A DNA stretch of 45,351 nt from Streptomyces solincola (lineage in GTDB: Bacteria > Actinomycetota > Actinomycetes > Streptomycetales > Streptomycetaceae), in contig NZ_PVLV01000094.1 of the NCBI RefSeq assembly GCF_002982015.1, positions 1 to 45,351 on the forward strand, written 5' to 3'. How positions within the stretch are numbered: position 1 is the stretch's first letter; the number at the start of each line of letters is the position of its first letter. The translations under genes and the position numbers were made by a program. The notes below the pieces were generated by a model. It saw only the letters and a list, made by a program, of their open reading frames with translations. It was not told the DNA's origin and did not search any database. Below, in pieces: positions 8,652-19,733 of the stretch.

Positions 8652-8680
8652 TTGACGCACCCCCGGTGACTGCCTACCTT
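8652..8680 (+). promoter_or_regulatory. Housekeeping-type promoter of the second MerR gene
   Basis: TTGACG (8652-8657), a 17-bp spacer and TACCTT (8675-8680) give a good fit to the HrdB/sigma-70 consensus. Transcription would start near 8687, giving a leader of about 25 bases with GGAGGG before the start codon. Confidence 0.65.
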
Positions 8681-8711
8681 CGACAGGGCAGGTCAAGGAC
8701 GGAGGGTCGGC

Positions 8712-9389
8712 GTGGTGATCAGCGGCGACGGTGCGACGGGGAGCGCCCCCGGACGAGGTCCGGTGGAGCAGGGGCCGTACCCGCTTCACGGCAGAACGAC
8801 CGGCCTGGGGCCGAGCGGCGCGGCGCGCGCCTCCCGCGGCGGTGCGTACGCCGCACCCGACGCCGTGCACGACGAGCGGGCCGAGACGGCCGCGGACGCC
8901 GTCGGCTACCGCGGGCCCACCGCCTGCGCCGCCGCCGGCATCACCTACCGGCAGCTCGACTACTGGGCCCGCACCGGGCTGGTGGAGCCCAGCGTGCGGG
9001 CCGCCGGCGGATCGGCCGGCCAGCGCCTGTACAGCTTCCGCGACGTGGTCCTGCTGAAGATCGTCAAGCGGTTCCTGGACACCGGCGTCGCCTTGCAGAA
9101 CATCCGCACCACGGTGCGGCACCTGCGGACCCGGGGCGGGCGGGACCTGGAGCGCATGACCCTGATGAGCGACGGGGCCACCGTCTACGAGTGCTCCTCG
9201 CCCGGCGAGGTGGTGGAGCTGCTCCAGGGCGGTCAGGGCGTCTTCGGGATCGCGGTCGGCGTGGTCTGGAGCGATGTCGAGACGGCGCTGTCGCAGTTGC
9301 ACGGCGAGCGGGTGGACACCGGCGAGACCCTGGTCGGCCACCACCCGGGCGACGAGCTGGCGCGCCGCCGGCGCGACCGGGCGGTCTGA
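8712..9389 (+). CDS. MerR-family transcriptional regulator, Rv1830-like
   Basis: A 225-residue regulator. After a disordered N-terminus of about 60 residues comes a MerR winged helix (YRGPTACAAAGITYRQLDYW, then GQRLYSFRDVVLLKIVKRFL) and a dimerisation/effector region. It has no metal-ligand cysteines. Synteny (bfn, merR, then gcvP) matches Rv1830. GTG 8712 and GTG 8715 are both possible; GGAGGG at 8701-8706 favours 8715 slightly by spacing. A sigma-70-type promoter and a short palindrome lie just upstream. Targets cannot be read from the sequence. Confidence 0.8.
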   Translation: MVISGDGATGSAPGRGPVEQGPYPLHGRTTGLGPSGAARASRGGAYAAPDAVHDERAETAADAVGYRGPTACAAAGITYRQLDYWARTGLVEPSVRAAGGSAGQRLYSFRDVVLLKIVKRFLDTGVALQNIRTTVRHLRTRGGRDLERMTLMSDGATVYECSSPGEVVELLQGGQGVFGIAVGVVWSDVETALSQLHGERVDTGETLVGHHPGDELARRRRDRAV

Positions 9390-9504
9390 GCCGGGTCGGG
9401 CCGCGGGCCCCGGACCCGCTGGTCCAGGCGGGCGGGAAGCGGCGCCCACGACGTCGTACAGGCATGCGGGGCGGTTGTCAGTGGGGTGCGGCAGGATCGG
9501 AACC

Positions 9505-11040
9505 GTGAGAGCCGCGCCGACCATCCTCCATCTGGACATGGACGCCTTCTACGCCTCGGTGGAGCAGGCGGCCAAGCCCAGCCTGCGTGGCAAGCCGGTG
9601 GTGGTCGGCGGGCTGGGTCCGCGCGGCGTGGTGGCGACGGCGTCCTACGAGGCCAGACGGTTCGGAGTGCACTCGGCCATGCCGACCGGGCAGGCGCGCA
9701 GACTCGCGCCGAACGCCGCGTACCTGGTGCCCAGGTTCACCGTCTACCGGTCGGTCAGCGACCAGGTGATGGCGCTGCTGCGGGAGCTGTCGCCGCTGGT
9801 GGAGCCGCTCAGTCTGGACGAGGCGTTCGTCGACCTGGAGGCCGCCGGCACGGCGTTCGACGCGCCGGGCGCGCTGCGCACGGGGGAGAGGCTGCGGGCG
9901 GACATCCGCGCGGTCACCGGGCTGACCGGGTCGGTGGGGCTGGCCGGCTCCAAGATGCTCGCCAAGATCGCCTCCGAGGAGGCCAAGCCGGACGGACTGC
10001 TGCTGATCGAGCCGGGCACCGAGCGGGAGCTGCTGGGGCCCAAGCCGGTGCGCATCCTGCCCGGGGTGGGTCCGGCGACCGGCGAGCACCTGCGGCGGGC
10101 CGGGATCACCACGGTGGCCGAGCTGGCCGAGGCGGGCGAGGACGAGCTGGTCCGGCTGGTGGGCCGGGCGCACGGGACCGGGATGTACCGGATGGCCCTG
10201 GGGCACGACGACCGCCCCGTGGTGGCCGAGCGGGACGCCAAGTCGGTGTCGGTGGAGGACACCTTCGACGTCGACCTGCACGACCGGGTGCGGGTGCGGG
10301 CGGAGGTCGAGAAGCTGGCCGAGCGCTGTGTGCGGCGGCTGCGGGGCGCCGGCCGGTCGGGGCGCACGGTGGTGCTGAAGGTCCGCCGCTACGACTTCTC
10401 GACGCTGACCCGCTCCGAGACGCTGCGCGGCCCCACCGACGACCCCGCCGTGGTCCGGGAGGCGGCGGCCCGGCTGCTGGAGCTGGTCGACACCACCGGC
10501 GGGGTGCGGCTGCTCGGGGTGGGCGTGACGGGGCTGGCCGACTACACCCAGGAGGACCTGTTCGCCCAGGCGGCGGAGGCACGCGAGGCGGCCGCGCTCG
10601 CCGGAGCCGCCGGAGTCGCGGCGGATGCCGCCCCGGGGGCGCCCGCCGCCGGATCGGACACCGCCGGGAGCCCGTCGGGCGCCCCGGACCCGGACGCCGA
10701 CCCGCCGGCGGGCGCGGAGCCCGTACGGCCGCCGGAAGCCCCTGGCGGGAGCCCCCGCCAGGGGGCGGCGCCCGAGGCGGAGGCGGACGCACGGGAGCCC
10801 TCCGCGGAGGCGTCGCCGGACGGCGGGGCACGGAAGTGGCTGGCGGGGCAGGACGTGCACCACGCGGAATACGGGGCCGGGTGGGTGCAGGGGAGCGGGA
10901 TCGGGCGGGTGACCGTGCGGTTCGAGTCGCCCGGCTCCGTGCCCGGACGGGTGCGCACCTTCGCCGCCGGCGACCCGCTGCTCAGCCCGTCCGAGCCGCT
11001 GCCGCTGGTGCCGCGGGACGAGACCGACCGCCCGGCGTGA
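9505..11040 (+). CDS. dinB: DNA polymerase IV (DinB) with C-terminal tail domain
   Basis: A 511-residue Y-family translesion polymerase. LHLDMDAFYASVEQ supplies D11, and SLDEAF supplies D105 and E106, the three metal-binding carboxylates. GSVGLAGSKMLAKIASE marks the palm/thumb region, and the little-finger domain ends near residue 350. A proline/alanine/acidic linker (about 365-445) leads to an extra module (about 446-500) starting GQDVHHAEYGAGWVQG, which resembles the Tudor-like C-terminal domain of UvrD/PcrA helicases (DUF3553 type). No obvious beta-clamp motif is seen at the very end. GTG 9505 is chosen because homology begins at once; the Shine-Dalgarno sequence is weak. It interrupts the merR-gcvP synteny seen in mycobacteria. 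Confidence 0.88.
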   Translation: MRAAPTILHLDMDAFYASVEQAAKPSLRGKPVVVGGLGPRGVVATASYEARRFGVHSAMPTGQARRLAPNAAYLVPRFTVYRSVSDQVMALLRELSPLVEPLSLDEAFVDLEAAGTAFDAPGALRTGERLRADIRAVTGLTGSVGLAGSKMLAKIASEEAKPDGLLLIEPGTERELLGPKPVRILPGVGPATGEHLRRAGITTVAELAEAGEDELVRLVGRAHGTGMYRMALGHDDRPVVAERDAKSVSVEDTFDVDLHDRVRVRAEVEKLAERCVRRLRGAGRSGRTVVLKVRRYDFSTLTRSETLRGPTDDPAVVREAAARLLELVDTTGGVRLLGVGVTGLADYTQEDLFAQAAEAREAAALAGAAGVAADAAPGAPAAGSDTAGSPSGAPDPDADPPAGAEPVRPPEAPGGSPRQGAAPEAEADAREPSAEASPDGGARKWLAGQDVHHAEYGAGWVQGSGIGRVTVRFESPGSVPGRVRTFAAGDPLLSPSEPLPLVPRDETDRPA

Positions 11041-11042
11041 GC

Positions 11043-11067
11043 GCGGCGGGTCCAGCCGGCCCGCCGC
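11043..11067. terminator. Hairpin between convergent dinB and PRC-barrel genes
   Basis: GCGGCGGG pairs with CCCGCCGC around a nine-base loop, just after the dinB stop. It could serve transcripts from both sides. Confidence 0.5.
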
Positions 11068-11117
11068 GGCGCCGGGGCGGGCCGGGCGCGCCGTGCCGGT
11101 CTCGCCGGTCGGCGCGG

Positions 11118-11486
11118 TCAGTCCTCGTGGCCGGCCAGCCGGCCGAAGTCGCGGTCGGCGGGGGGCGGCGCGGGCGGCAGGGCGATGCCGTAGTGGTGGT
11201 AGAGCTGGACCTCCTGCTGCGGCGAGAGGTGGCGGCCCACGCCGAAGTCGGGGGCGTCCCGGATCAGGGCGCGCTCGTAGGGCACCCGCAGCTCCTCGCC
11301 TACCAGTTCGCTGGGCTCCAGGGGGACGAAGGCGTCCCGGCTGAACAGCCCCGTGCGCACGGCCGCCCACTCGGGGACGCCGGTCGCGTCGTCCAGGTAC
11401 ACCTCGTCGATCGTGCCGATCTTGTCCCCGTTGCGGTCGAACGCCTTGCGGCCGATCAGGCTGCGCGGATCGATGTCGGTCTGCAC
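11118..11486 (-). CDS. PRC-barrel domain protein
   Basis: A 122-residue soluble protein. The first 75 residues have PRC-barrel features (IGRKAFDRNGDKIGTIDEVY, then TGVPEWAAVRTGLF). A DFGVGRHLSPQQEVQLYHHY segment follows and is common in actinobacterial members. The barrel is a protein- or RNA-binding fold also found in RimM and photosynthetic reaction centres; stress-linked roles are often proposed for the free forms but are unproven. GTG 11486 has GGAGGG a few bases upstream. It is convergent with dinB and divergent from the gcvP leader. Confidence 0.75.
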   Translation of the reverse strand: MQTDIDPRSLIGRKAFDRNGDKIGTIDEVYLDDATGVPEWAAVRTGLFSRDAFVPLEPSELVGEELRVPYERALIRDAPDFGVGRHLSPQQEVQLYHHYGIALPPAPPPADRDFGRLAGHED

Positions 11487-11607
11487 GGTCCCTCCAACAG
11501 GTCGCGCCCGCGGTACGGACACTACGAAAGGGCATGACGGTGACGTCGGCCACTCGAGGGATGCGCCCGGGACCCCGCTGGTAGGCTGGCTGATGGCCGC
11601 TGAACCC

Positions 11608-11816
11608 GCGCGGGAGAGTCCTCCGAGCAGCACCGTCGGAGGCGCCGAAGGAGCAAATCCTCCCCGGAATCTCTCAGGCACCCGTACCGCGTGGACGAGG
11701 TCACTCTGGAAAGCAGGGCAGGCGTCGGACGGCACCCGCCCTCACCGACGGTGAAAGCCGGTCCGCCCCCGGGCGGCCCGGTGAAGCTCTCAGGTTGAGA
11801 TGACAGAGGGGGAGGC
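11608..11816 (+). ncRNA. Tandem glycine riboswitch
   Basis: Two consecutive glycine aptamers lie in the leader of gcvP. The first has CGGGAGAG, a GCGCCGAAGGAGCAA core, AATCTCTCAGGCACC and the closing CACTCTGGAAAGC. The second has CACCGACGGTGAAAGCC, GTGAAGCTCTCAGG and the closing GACAGAGGGGGAGG. Such tandem aptamers are known to switch on gcv genes when glycine is plentiful. The distance to the start codon (about 60 bases) allows control of either transcription or ribosome access; the expression platform is not resolved here. A TAGGCT sequence at 11582 is a candidate -10 box. Confidence 0.93.
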
Positions 11817-11876
11817 CGTCCGGGCACCCGCGCCACGGTGCCCCTCGCAGGTCGTGAGACCAGGAGGCCCCCGCAG

Positions 11877-14762
<2,886 letters not shown>

Positions 14763-14800
14763 GCGGACACCAGGCGTGAACGCGCCGGGGCCGTGAACGC

Positions 14801-14840
14801 GCCGAGGGCCGGTACGGAAGTCTCCGTACCGGCCCTCGGC
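14801..14840. terminator. Strong bidirectional terminator after gcvP
   Basis: An 18-bp perfect stem (GCCGAGGGCCGGTACGGA at 14801-14818 with its complement at 14823-14840) closes on an AGTC loop. It lies between the convergent gcvP and DUF5999-like genes and probably ends both transcripts. Confidence 0.85.
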
Positions 14841-14864
14841 CGTGTCCTGGTCCGCCGGCGCCGC

Positions 14865-15071
14865 TCAGGCCGCCGTCATCACCTGCGCCGGGCCCAGCGG
14901 CCGGCGCGGGGCGATGACCTGCCCGTCCGGCAGCAGCTCGCCGGTGTCCTCGAAGAGCAGGACGCCGTTGCACAGCAGGCTCCAGCCCTGTTCCGGGTGG
15001 TGCGCCACCAGTCGGGCCGCCTCCCTGTCGGCGGAGTCGGCGGTGGGACAGGCTGGCTGGTGCTGGCACAT
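14865..15071 (-). CDS. DUF5999-like small protein
   Basis: A 68-residue protein beginning MCQHQPACPTADSADREAAR and containing HPEQGWSLLCNGVLLFED. I recognise this as a small family widespread in Streptomyces (DUF5999). Function is unknown. The cysteines C2, C8 and the later LLCNG cysteine could bind a metal, but this is only a guess. ATG 15071 gives the family's usual N-terminus; GAAAGAA upstream is a modest ribosome binding site. Longer starts in the same frame add non-conserved sequence. Confidence 0.75.
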   Translation of the reverse strand: MCQHQPACPTADSADREAARLVAHHPEQGWSLLCNGVLLFEDTGELLPDGQVIAPRRPLGPAQVMTAA

Positions 15072-15337
15072 GGATGGGTTCTTTCGCTGCGGTGTCGTGT
15101 GTGTCCTGCGGCTCGACGCGGAGTCCATCGCCGCCCCCCGTTTTCCCTCGGTTCCTGTGGGACAGGTCCGATCCCAGTGTTGCCCCACGGACGGCGATCC
15201 GCAGGGATTTCGCAGCACAGCTCCTACACGCTCCATGACGTGTCACCCGCGCGGATGGTTCAACCCCACTGGACCATCACTTCGGATGGTTCGGACTGAC
15301 ACCGACTGACTAGTCCGAACGGGTGGGGCGGTCGGGC

Positions 15338-15961
15338 TCAGGCGGTGGACTCCAGCAGCGGGGGCGGCGCGAGGCGCAGCGTCATCACCGGCAGCAGGTC
15401 CGCGACCCGGTAGGGCAGGTGCGGGGCGATCCCGGGCGGCGCCGGCGCCAGCGGCACCAGCAGGTCCGTCGGCGCCGGCACGCCCCCGGCCGGATCGGCC
15501 TCGGCGTTGCCGTGCAGCCACAGCGTCAGCATGTACAGCTCCGGCACGGACAGCAGCCGGGGCTGGTAGCGGGTCGCCATGCTCTCCGCCTGGCGCAGCG
15601 CCCGCTCGGTCGAGGCCAGATAGGGGCCCTCGAAGAACTGCGAGACGCTCCAGCCGCCGTCCGGCGTGGGCAGGGTGTCCGCGGCGGCCACCGGGCGGTC
15701 GCCGCTGCGGATGTGGAACCGCCAGCCGGCCAGCCGGGTGCGCGGCACCCCGGCGCGAGTCGGCCGCACACTGCCGGAACCGGCCGCGGACGGGGCGTCA
15801 CGTACGTCCAGCACATGGACGGGCAGAGGCAGTTCGGGGCTCAGCGGTCCCTGGACGGACCGCAGGGCGGGGGTGTGGACGCCGCGGGCGGCGGGGGAGC
15901 CGAGCGCGGCGAGGACGGAGCGCAGGGCGGGCGCGGGAGCGGGGGATACCTGAAGCGGCAT
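15338..15961 (-). CDS. Streptomycete hypothetical protein
   Basis: About 207 residues with no signal peptide or membrane helix and no motif I recognise. Notable segments are RGVHTPALRSVQGPLSPELP, VHVLDVRD, a W-S-V-S-QFFEGPYLAS stretch and PELYMLTLWLHGN. Codon use is typical of the genome, the frame is long and a GAGAGG site precedes ATG 15961, so it is a real gene. It is divergent from the GCS2-type ligase across a 550-bp gap. No function is proposed. Confidence 0.6.
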   Translation of the reverse strand: MPLQVSPAPAPALRSVLAALGSPAARGVHTPALRSVQGPLSPELPLPVHVLDVRDAPSAAGSGSVRPTRAGVPRTRLAGWRFHIRSGDRPVAAADTLPTPDGGWSVSQFFEGPYLASTERALRQAESMATRYQPRLLSVPELYMLTLWLHGNAEADPAGGVPAPTDLLVPLAPAPPGIAPHLPYRVADLLPVMTLRLAPPPLLESTA

Positions 15962-16513
15962 GTGGGTCGCCTCTCGGTCACAGGACACGGGCGTGCGGGA
16001 GACAGGTGCGAAGGGGTGGAGACAGGGTGCTGCGAGTGCTGCGAAAAGGGGACGCGGACGACGTTGTCGGCTGCGGGGTCGGAGGTGGGCGCCGGGCTCG
16101 TGGCCGGACGCGCGACTCTCTGCCTCGTTCCGCGGAGTTTATACGACGGGTGTTCACTGATTGTTTCGGCTAGCCGTCGGCGCGGTTACCGGCAAGGGCG
16201 CATCCGGACTTTGTTTCGCGGCGTTCCTGTGCATTCACCGCGGGGGGCGCGACGCTCATCTGCGCCGTCGCCCGGAACGCGGTCGGCTGGATCGCGACGC
16301 CCGATTCCGGGGCGGCGCGCGCCGTTTCGGCGGGCCGTCGAGGCGGTTACTGCCCGCGGCCTCATGCCTCCGGAATGTGCCGCGTGAAGGACCTATCCAG
16401 ACTACCCGGCGCGGCCCGCCGGTGCGGGCGTTATGGATCAGCCCGTGTGGGCAGTATGGTCCGTGACGCAAGCGGCCGGTGCCGCGTACCCACCCATGAG
16501 GAAGGACGCTTCG
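15962..16513. other. Divergent intergenic region, 552 bp
   Basis: No convincing gene is present. The region holds the promoters of the hypothetical gene on the left and the GCS2 gene on the right. TATGGT at 16454-16459 is a possible -10 box for the right-hand gene but lacks a good -35. Several TTTG-rich patches near 16150-16220 lower the local GC content. Confidence 0.4.
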
Positions 16514-18019
16514 ATGGGGGAGAAGGTCGTGGCGGACGGGTTCGACCTGTCCGACCGGCAGAGGTACCGCGCGAAGCTCCAGCAGTGCCTGACGGGCCTC
16601 GGGCGGCTCCTCGCCGAGAAGCGCTTCGACAAGCCGCGCAATCTCATGGGACTGGAGATCGAGCTGAATCTGGCGGGCGCCGACGGGATGCCGCGCATGA
16701 TGAATGGCGAGGTGCTGGAGCGAATCGCGAGCCGCGATTTCCAGACCGAGCTGGGAATGTTCAACCTCGAAGTGAACATCCAGCCCCACCGGCTCGGCGG
16801 GCGGGTGCTGGAACAGCTCGCCGAGGAGCTGCGCACCGGGCTGGCATATGCGCACCGCAAAGCCCGCGAGGTGGACGCCGGAATCGTGATGATCGGCATT
16901 CTGCCGACCCTCGCGGAGAAGGACCTGGTGTCGGCGAACCTCTCCGACGTCGACCGCTACGTCCTGCTCAACGACCAGATCACCGCCGCACGGGGCGAGA
17001 GCTTCACCCTGGACATCGACGGCGTGGAGCGGTTGACCAGCACGGCCAACTCGATCGTGCCCGAGGCCGCCTGCACCTCCGTGCAACTGCACTTGCAGGT
17101 GACGCCGGACCGGTTCGCCGACGTGTGGAACGCCGCCCAGGCGCTGGCCGCGGTGCAGATCGCCGTCGGCGCCAACTCGCCGTTCCTCTTCGGCCGGGAG
17201 CTGTGGCGCGAGTCCCGCCCGCCGCTGTTCACCCAGGCCACCGACACCCGCCCGCCGGAGCTCCAGGCGCAGGGCGTGCGGCCGCGGACCTGGTTCGGCG
17301 AGGGCTGGATCTCCTCGCCGTACGAGCTGTTCGAGGAGAACGTCCGCTACTTCCCGGCGCTGCTGCCGATCTGCGACGACGAGGACCCGCTGAGCGTGCT
17401 GGACGCCGGCGGCGTGCCCACCTTGCAGGAGCTGGTGCTGCACAACGGCACCGTCTACCGCTGGAACCGGCCGGTGTACGAGGTCGTCGAGGGCGTGCCG
17501 CACCTGCGGGTGGAGAACCGGGTGCTGCCGGCCGGGCCGACCGTGGAGGACGTGGTCGCCAACGCCGCGTTCTACTACGGGCTGATCCGGGCGCTGGCCG
17601 ACGACGCCCGGCCGGTGTGGCGGCGGCTCCCCTTCGAGGACGCCGCCCGCAACTTCGACACCGCCTGCCGGCACGGCATCGACGCCGAGCTGCGCTGGCC
17701 CCGCCCGGGCCGGGGCGGCGGGGTGACCACCGTGCCCGCGGTGAAGCTCGTCCGCGACGAACTGCTGCCGCTGGCCGCCGCCGGACTGGACGCCTGGGGC
17801 ATCGAGAAGGCCGATCGGGACCGCTACCTCGGCATCATCGAGCAGCGCTGCCGGCGCGGGGTCAACGGCGCCTCCTGGCAGGTGGACACCTTCCACCACG
17901 CCCTGGAGGAGGGCCTCGAGCGGGACGCGGCGCTGGCCGCCACCACCCGCCAGTACTGCCGGCTGATGCGGCAGGGCGAGCCGGTGCACACCTGGCCGAC
18001 CGGCATCGGCGACGACTGA
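16514..18019 (+). CDS. Glutamate-cysteine ligase family (GCS2) protein
   Basis: A 501-residue protein with the GCS2 fold of ATP-dependent carboxylate-amine ligases. LMGLEIELNLAG near residue 40 holds the metal-binding glutamates, TELGMFNLEVNIQP follows, and CTSVQLHLQV and GANSPFLFGRELW are further family blocks. Streptomyces make mycothiol, not glutathione, so the true substrates are probably not glutamate plus cysteine; an amide-forming step on another amino acid is likely (inference). ATG 16514 has GAGGAAGGA eight bases upstream. It stands alone, with a different kind of gene downstream after 75 bases. Confidence 0.82.
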   Translation: MGEKVVADGFDLSDRQRYRAKLQQCLTGLGRLLAEKRFDKPRNLMGLEIELNLAGADGMPRMMNGEVLERIASRDFQTELGMFNLEVNIQPHRLGGRVLEQLAEELRTGLAYAHRKAREVDAGIVMIGILPTLAEKDLVSANLSDVDRYVLLNDQITAARGESFTLDIDGVERLTSTANSIVPEAACTSVQLHLQVTPDRFADVWNAAQALAAVQIAVGANSPFLFGRELWRESRPPLFTQATDTRPPELQAQGVRPRTWFGEGWISSPYELFEENVRYFPALLPICDDEDPLSVLDAGGVPTLQELVLHNGTVYRWNRPVYEVVEGVPHLRVENRVLPAGPTVEDVVANAAFYYGLIRALADDARPVWRRLPFEDAARNFDTACRHGIDAELRWPRPGRGGGVTTVPAVKLVRDELLPLAAAGLDAWGIEKADRDRYLGIIEQRCRRGVNGASWQVDTFHHALEEGLERDAALAATTRQYCRLMRQGEPVHTWPTGIGDD

Positions 18020-18094
18020 CCCCCGCGCGCGGGACCGGCCCCGCGTCGGGCAAGCTGTCGGCTACGGCAGGCAGCGGCATCCGACCGGAGGCAG

Positions 18095-18889
18095 GTGTAC
18101 GGGCACGTGGCAGCAACCCTTCCCGTGGAGGGCGTCTCACGGCGGACCCTGCGGTCCGAGACCTGGATCGTGCTGGCGCTCTCGCTGGGGGCGAGCGGCG
18201 TCTCCGCGCTCATCAGCTTCGTCGGCTCGCTCACCCGGCCCGAAGGGCTGAAGGACCAGGCCGCCACCCTCAACGGCTCCTACGCGCCCGGGCGGCCCTG
18301 GCTGGACCTGGCCTGGCAGTTGTTCGGCATCGCCTCCGCGCTGGTGCCGGTGCTGCTGGTCGCCCATCTGCTCACCCGGGAGGGCGCGCCGGGGCTGCGC
18401 GCCATCGGCTTCGACCTGCGCCGCCCCTGGTCCGACCTGGGCCGGGGCACGCTGGTGGCGGCCGGCATCGGCAGCGCCGGTCTCGCCTTCTACCTGGTGG
18501 TGCGGGCGGCCGGGGCCAATCTGACGGTGGTGCCCGAGTCGCTGCCCGAGGTGTGGTGGAAGTACCCGGTGCTGGTGCTGTCGGCGATCCAGAACTCCGT
18601 GGTGGAGGAGGTCATCGTCGTCGGCTATCTGCTGCGCCGACTGGACGGCCTGGGCTGGACGCCGTACGCCGCGCTGGCCGCCAGCGCGCTGCTGCGCGGG
18701 TCCTACCACCTCTACCAGGGCGTCGGCGGCTTCGTCGGCAACATGGTGATGGGCGTGGTCTTCGTCTGGCTCTACCGCAGGTGGGGGCGAGTGGGACCGC
18801 TGGTGGCGGCCCACGCGCTGCTCGACATCGTGGCGTTCGTCGGCTACGGACTGCTGGCCGGGCGGGTGGACTGGCTGCCCACCGCCTGA
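18095..18889 (+). CDS. CPBP family intramembrane protease (CAAX-protease-like)
   Basis: A 264-residue polytopic membrane protein of the CPBP/Abi type. Motif 1 reads EEVIVVGYLL, motif 2 GSYHLYQG and motif 3 HALLDIV, giving the two glutamates and two histidines of the catalytic site. The usual arginine of EExxFRG is replaced by valine. Such proteins process membrane substrates or act in bacteriocin self-protection, but no partner is visible here. GTG 18095 is taken as start; GGAGG is only three bases away, so GTG 18107 cannot be excluded. Downstream PhzF gene is convergent with a ten-base gap. Confidence 0.78.
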   Translation: MYGHVAATLPVEGVSRRTLRSETWIVLALSLGASGVSALISFVGSLTRPEGLKDQAATLNGSYAPGRPWLDLAWQLFGIASALVPVLLVAHLLTREGAPGLRAIGFDLRRPWSDLGRGTLVAAGIGSAGLAFYLVVRAAGANLTVVPESLPEVWWKYPVLVLSAIQNSVVEEVIVVGYLLRRLDGLGWTPYAALAASALLRGSYHLYQGVGGFVGNMVMGVVFVWLYRRWGRVGPLVAAHALLDIVAFVGYGLLAGRVDWLPTA

Positions 18890-18899
18890 CCCTCGCGCC

Positions 18900-19733
18900 C
18901 TAGGCGGGCGGGGTGAGCAGCTCGCCGTCGATGACGGTGACGGCCCGTCCGGTGAGGGTGGTGCGCTCGCCGCGCAGCGCGGTGCGGACCAGGCCGGTGC
19001 GGGCGCCGCCCTGGAAGCCGGTCAGCTCGGCGCGGCCGAGACGGGCCGACCAGAACGGGGCCAGCGCGGTGTGCGCGCTGCCGGTCACCGGGTCCTCGTC
19101 GATGCCCAGGCCCGGGAAGAAGCAGCGGGAGACGAAGTCGTAGCCCCGGCCGGGCTCCTCGGCGGCGGCCGTGGTGATGATGCCCCGTTCGGACAGCGCG
19201 GCCAGCCGGGGGTGGTCGGGGGCGAGTCCGCGGACGGTCCGCTCGTCGGCCAGCTCCACCAGCAGGTCTCCGATGTGGGCGGCGGTGTCGTGCACCGACA
19301 CCACCTCGGCCCCGAGCGCCTCGGCGAGGCCCGCCGGAGCCGGCGCCGGCGTCAGCGACGAGGTCGGGAAGTCCATCGCCAGGGCGCCGTCGCCGGCCGC
19401 TGTCGCCGACAGCACCCCGCTGCGGGTGGCGAAGCGGACCGTGCCGGCGGTGCGCCCGGCGGTGTGCAGCACGTGCGCGGTGGCCAAGGTGGCGTGCCCG
19501 CACATGTCCACCTCGGCGACCGGGGTGAACCAGCGCAGCGCCCAGTCGGCGTCGCCGCCGGGCGGCAGCGGGTGGGCGAACGCCGTCTCGGAGAGGTTGA
19601 CCTCGGCGGCGACCCGTTGGAGCCAGCGGTCGTCCGGGAACGACCGGTGCGGGCCGTCGTCCAGGAGCAGGACCCCGGCCGGGTTGCCGGCGAACGGGCG
19701 GTCGGTGAAGGCGTCGACGATTCGGATGCGCAT
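18900..19733 (-). CDS. PhzF family phenazine-biosynthesis-like isomerase
   Basis: A 277-residue protein with the PhzF two-domain fold. It starts RIRIVDAFTDRPFAGNPAGV, carries the catalytic glutamate E49 in NLSETAF, and has the DMCGHATLATAHVL and DPVTGSAHTALAPFW blocks. The prototype isomerises a phenazine precursor; most family members act on unknown small metabolites. There is no phenazine cluster here, so it is an orphan enzyme. Start ATG 19733 gives the canonical N-terminus. It is transcribed away from the PadR gene. Confidence 0.85.
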   Translation of the reverse strand: MRIRIVDAFTDRPFAGNPAGVLLLDDGPHRSFPDDRWLQRVAAEVNLSETAFAHPLPPGGDADWALRWFTPVAEVDMCGHATLATAHVLHTAGRTAGTVRFATRSGVLSATAAGDGALAMDFPTSSLTPAPAPAGLAEALGAEVVSVHDTAAHIGDLLVELADERTVRGLAPDHPRLAALSERGIITTAAAEEPGRGYDFVSRCFFPGLGIDEDPVTGSAHTALAPFWSARLGRAELTGFQGGARTGLVRTALRGERTTLTGRAVTVIDGELLTPPA

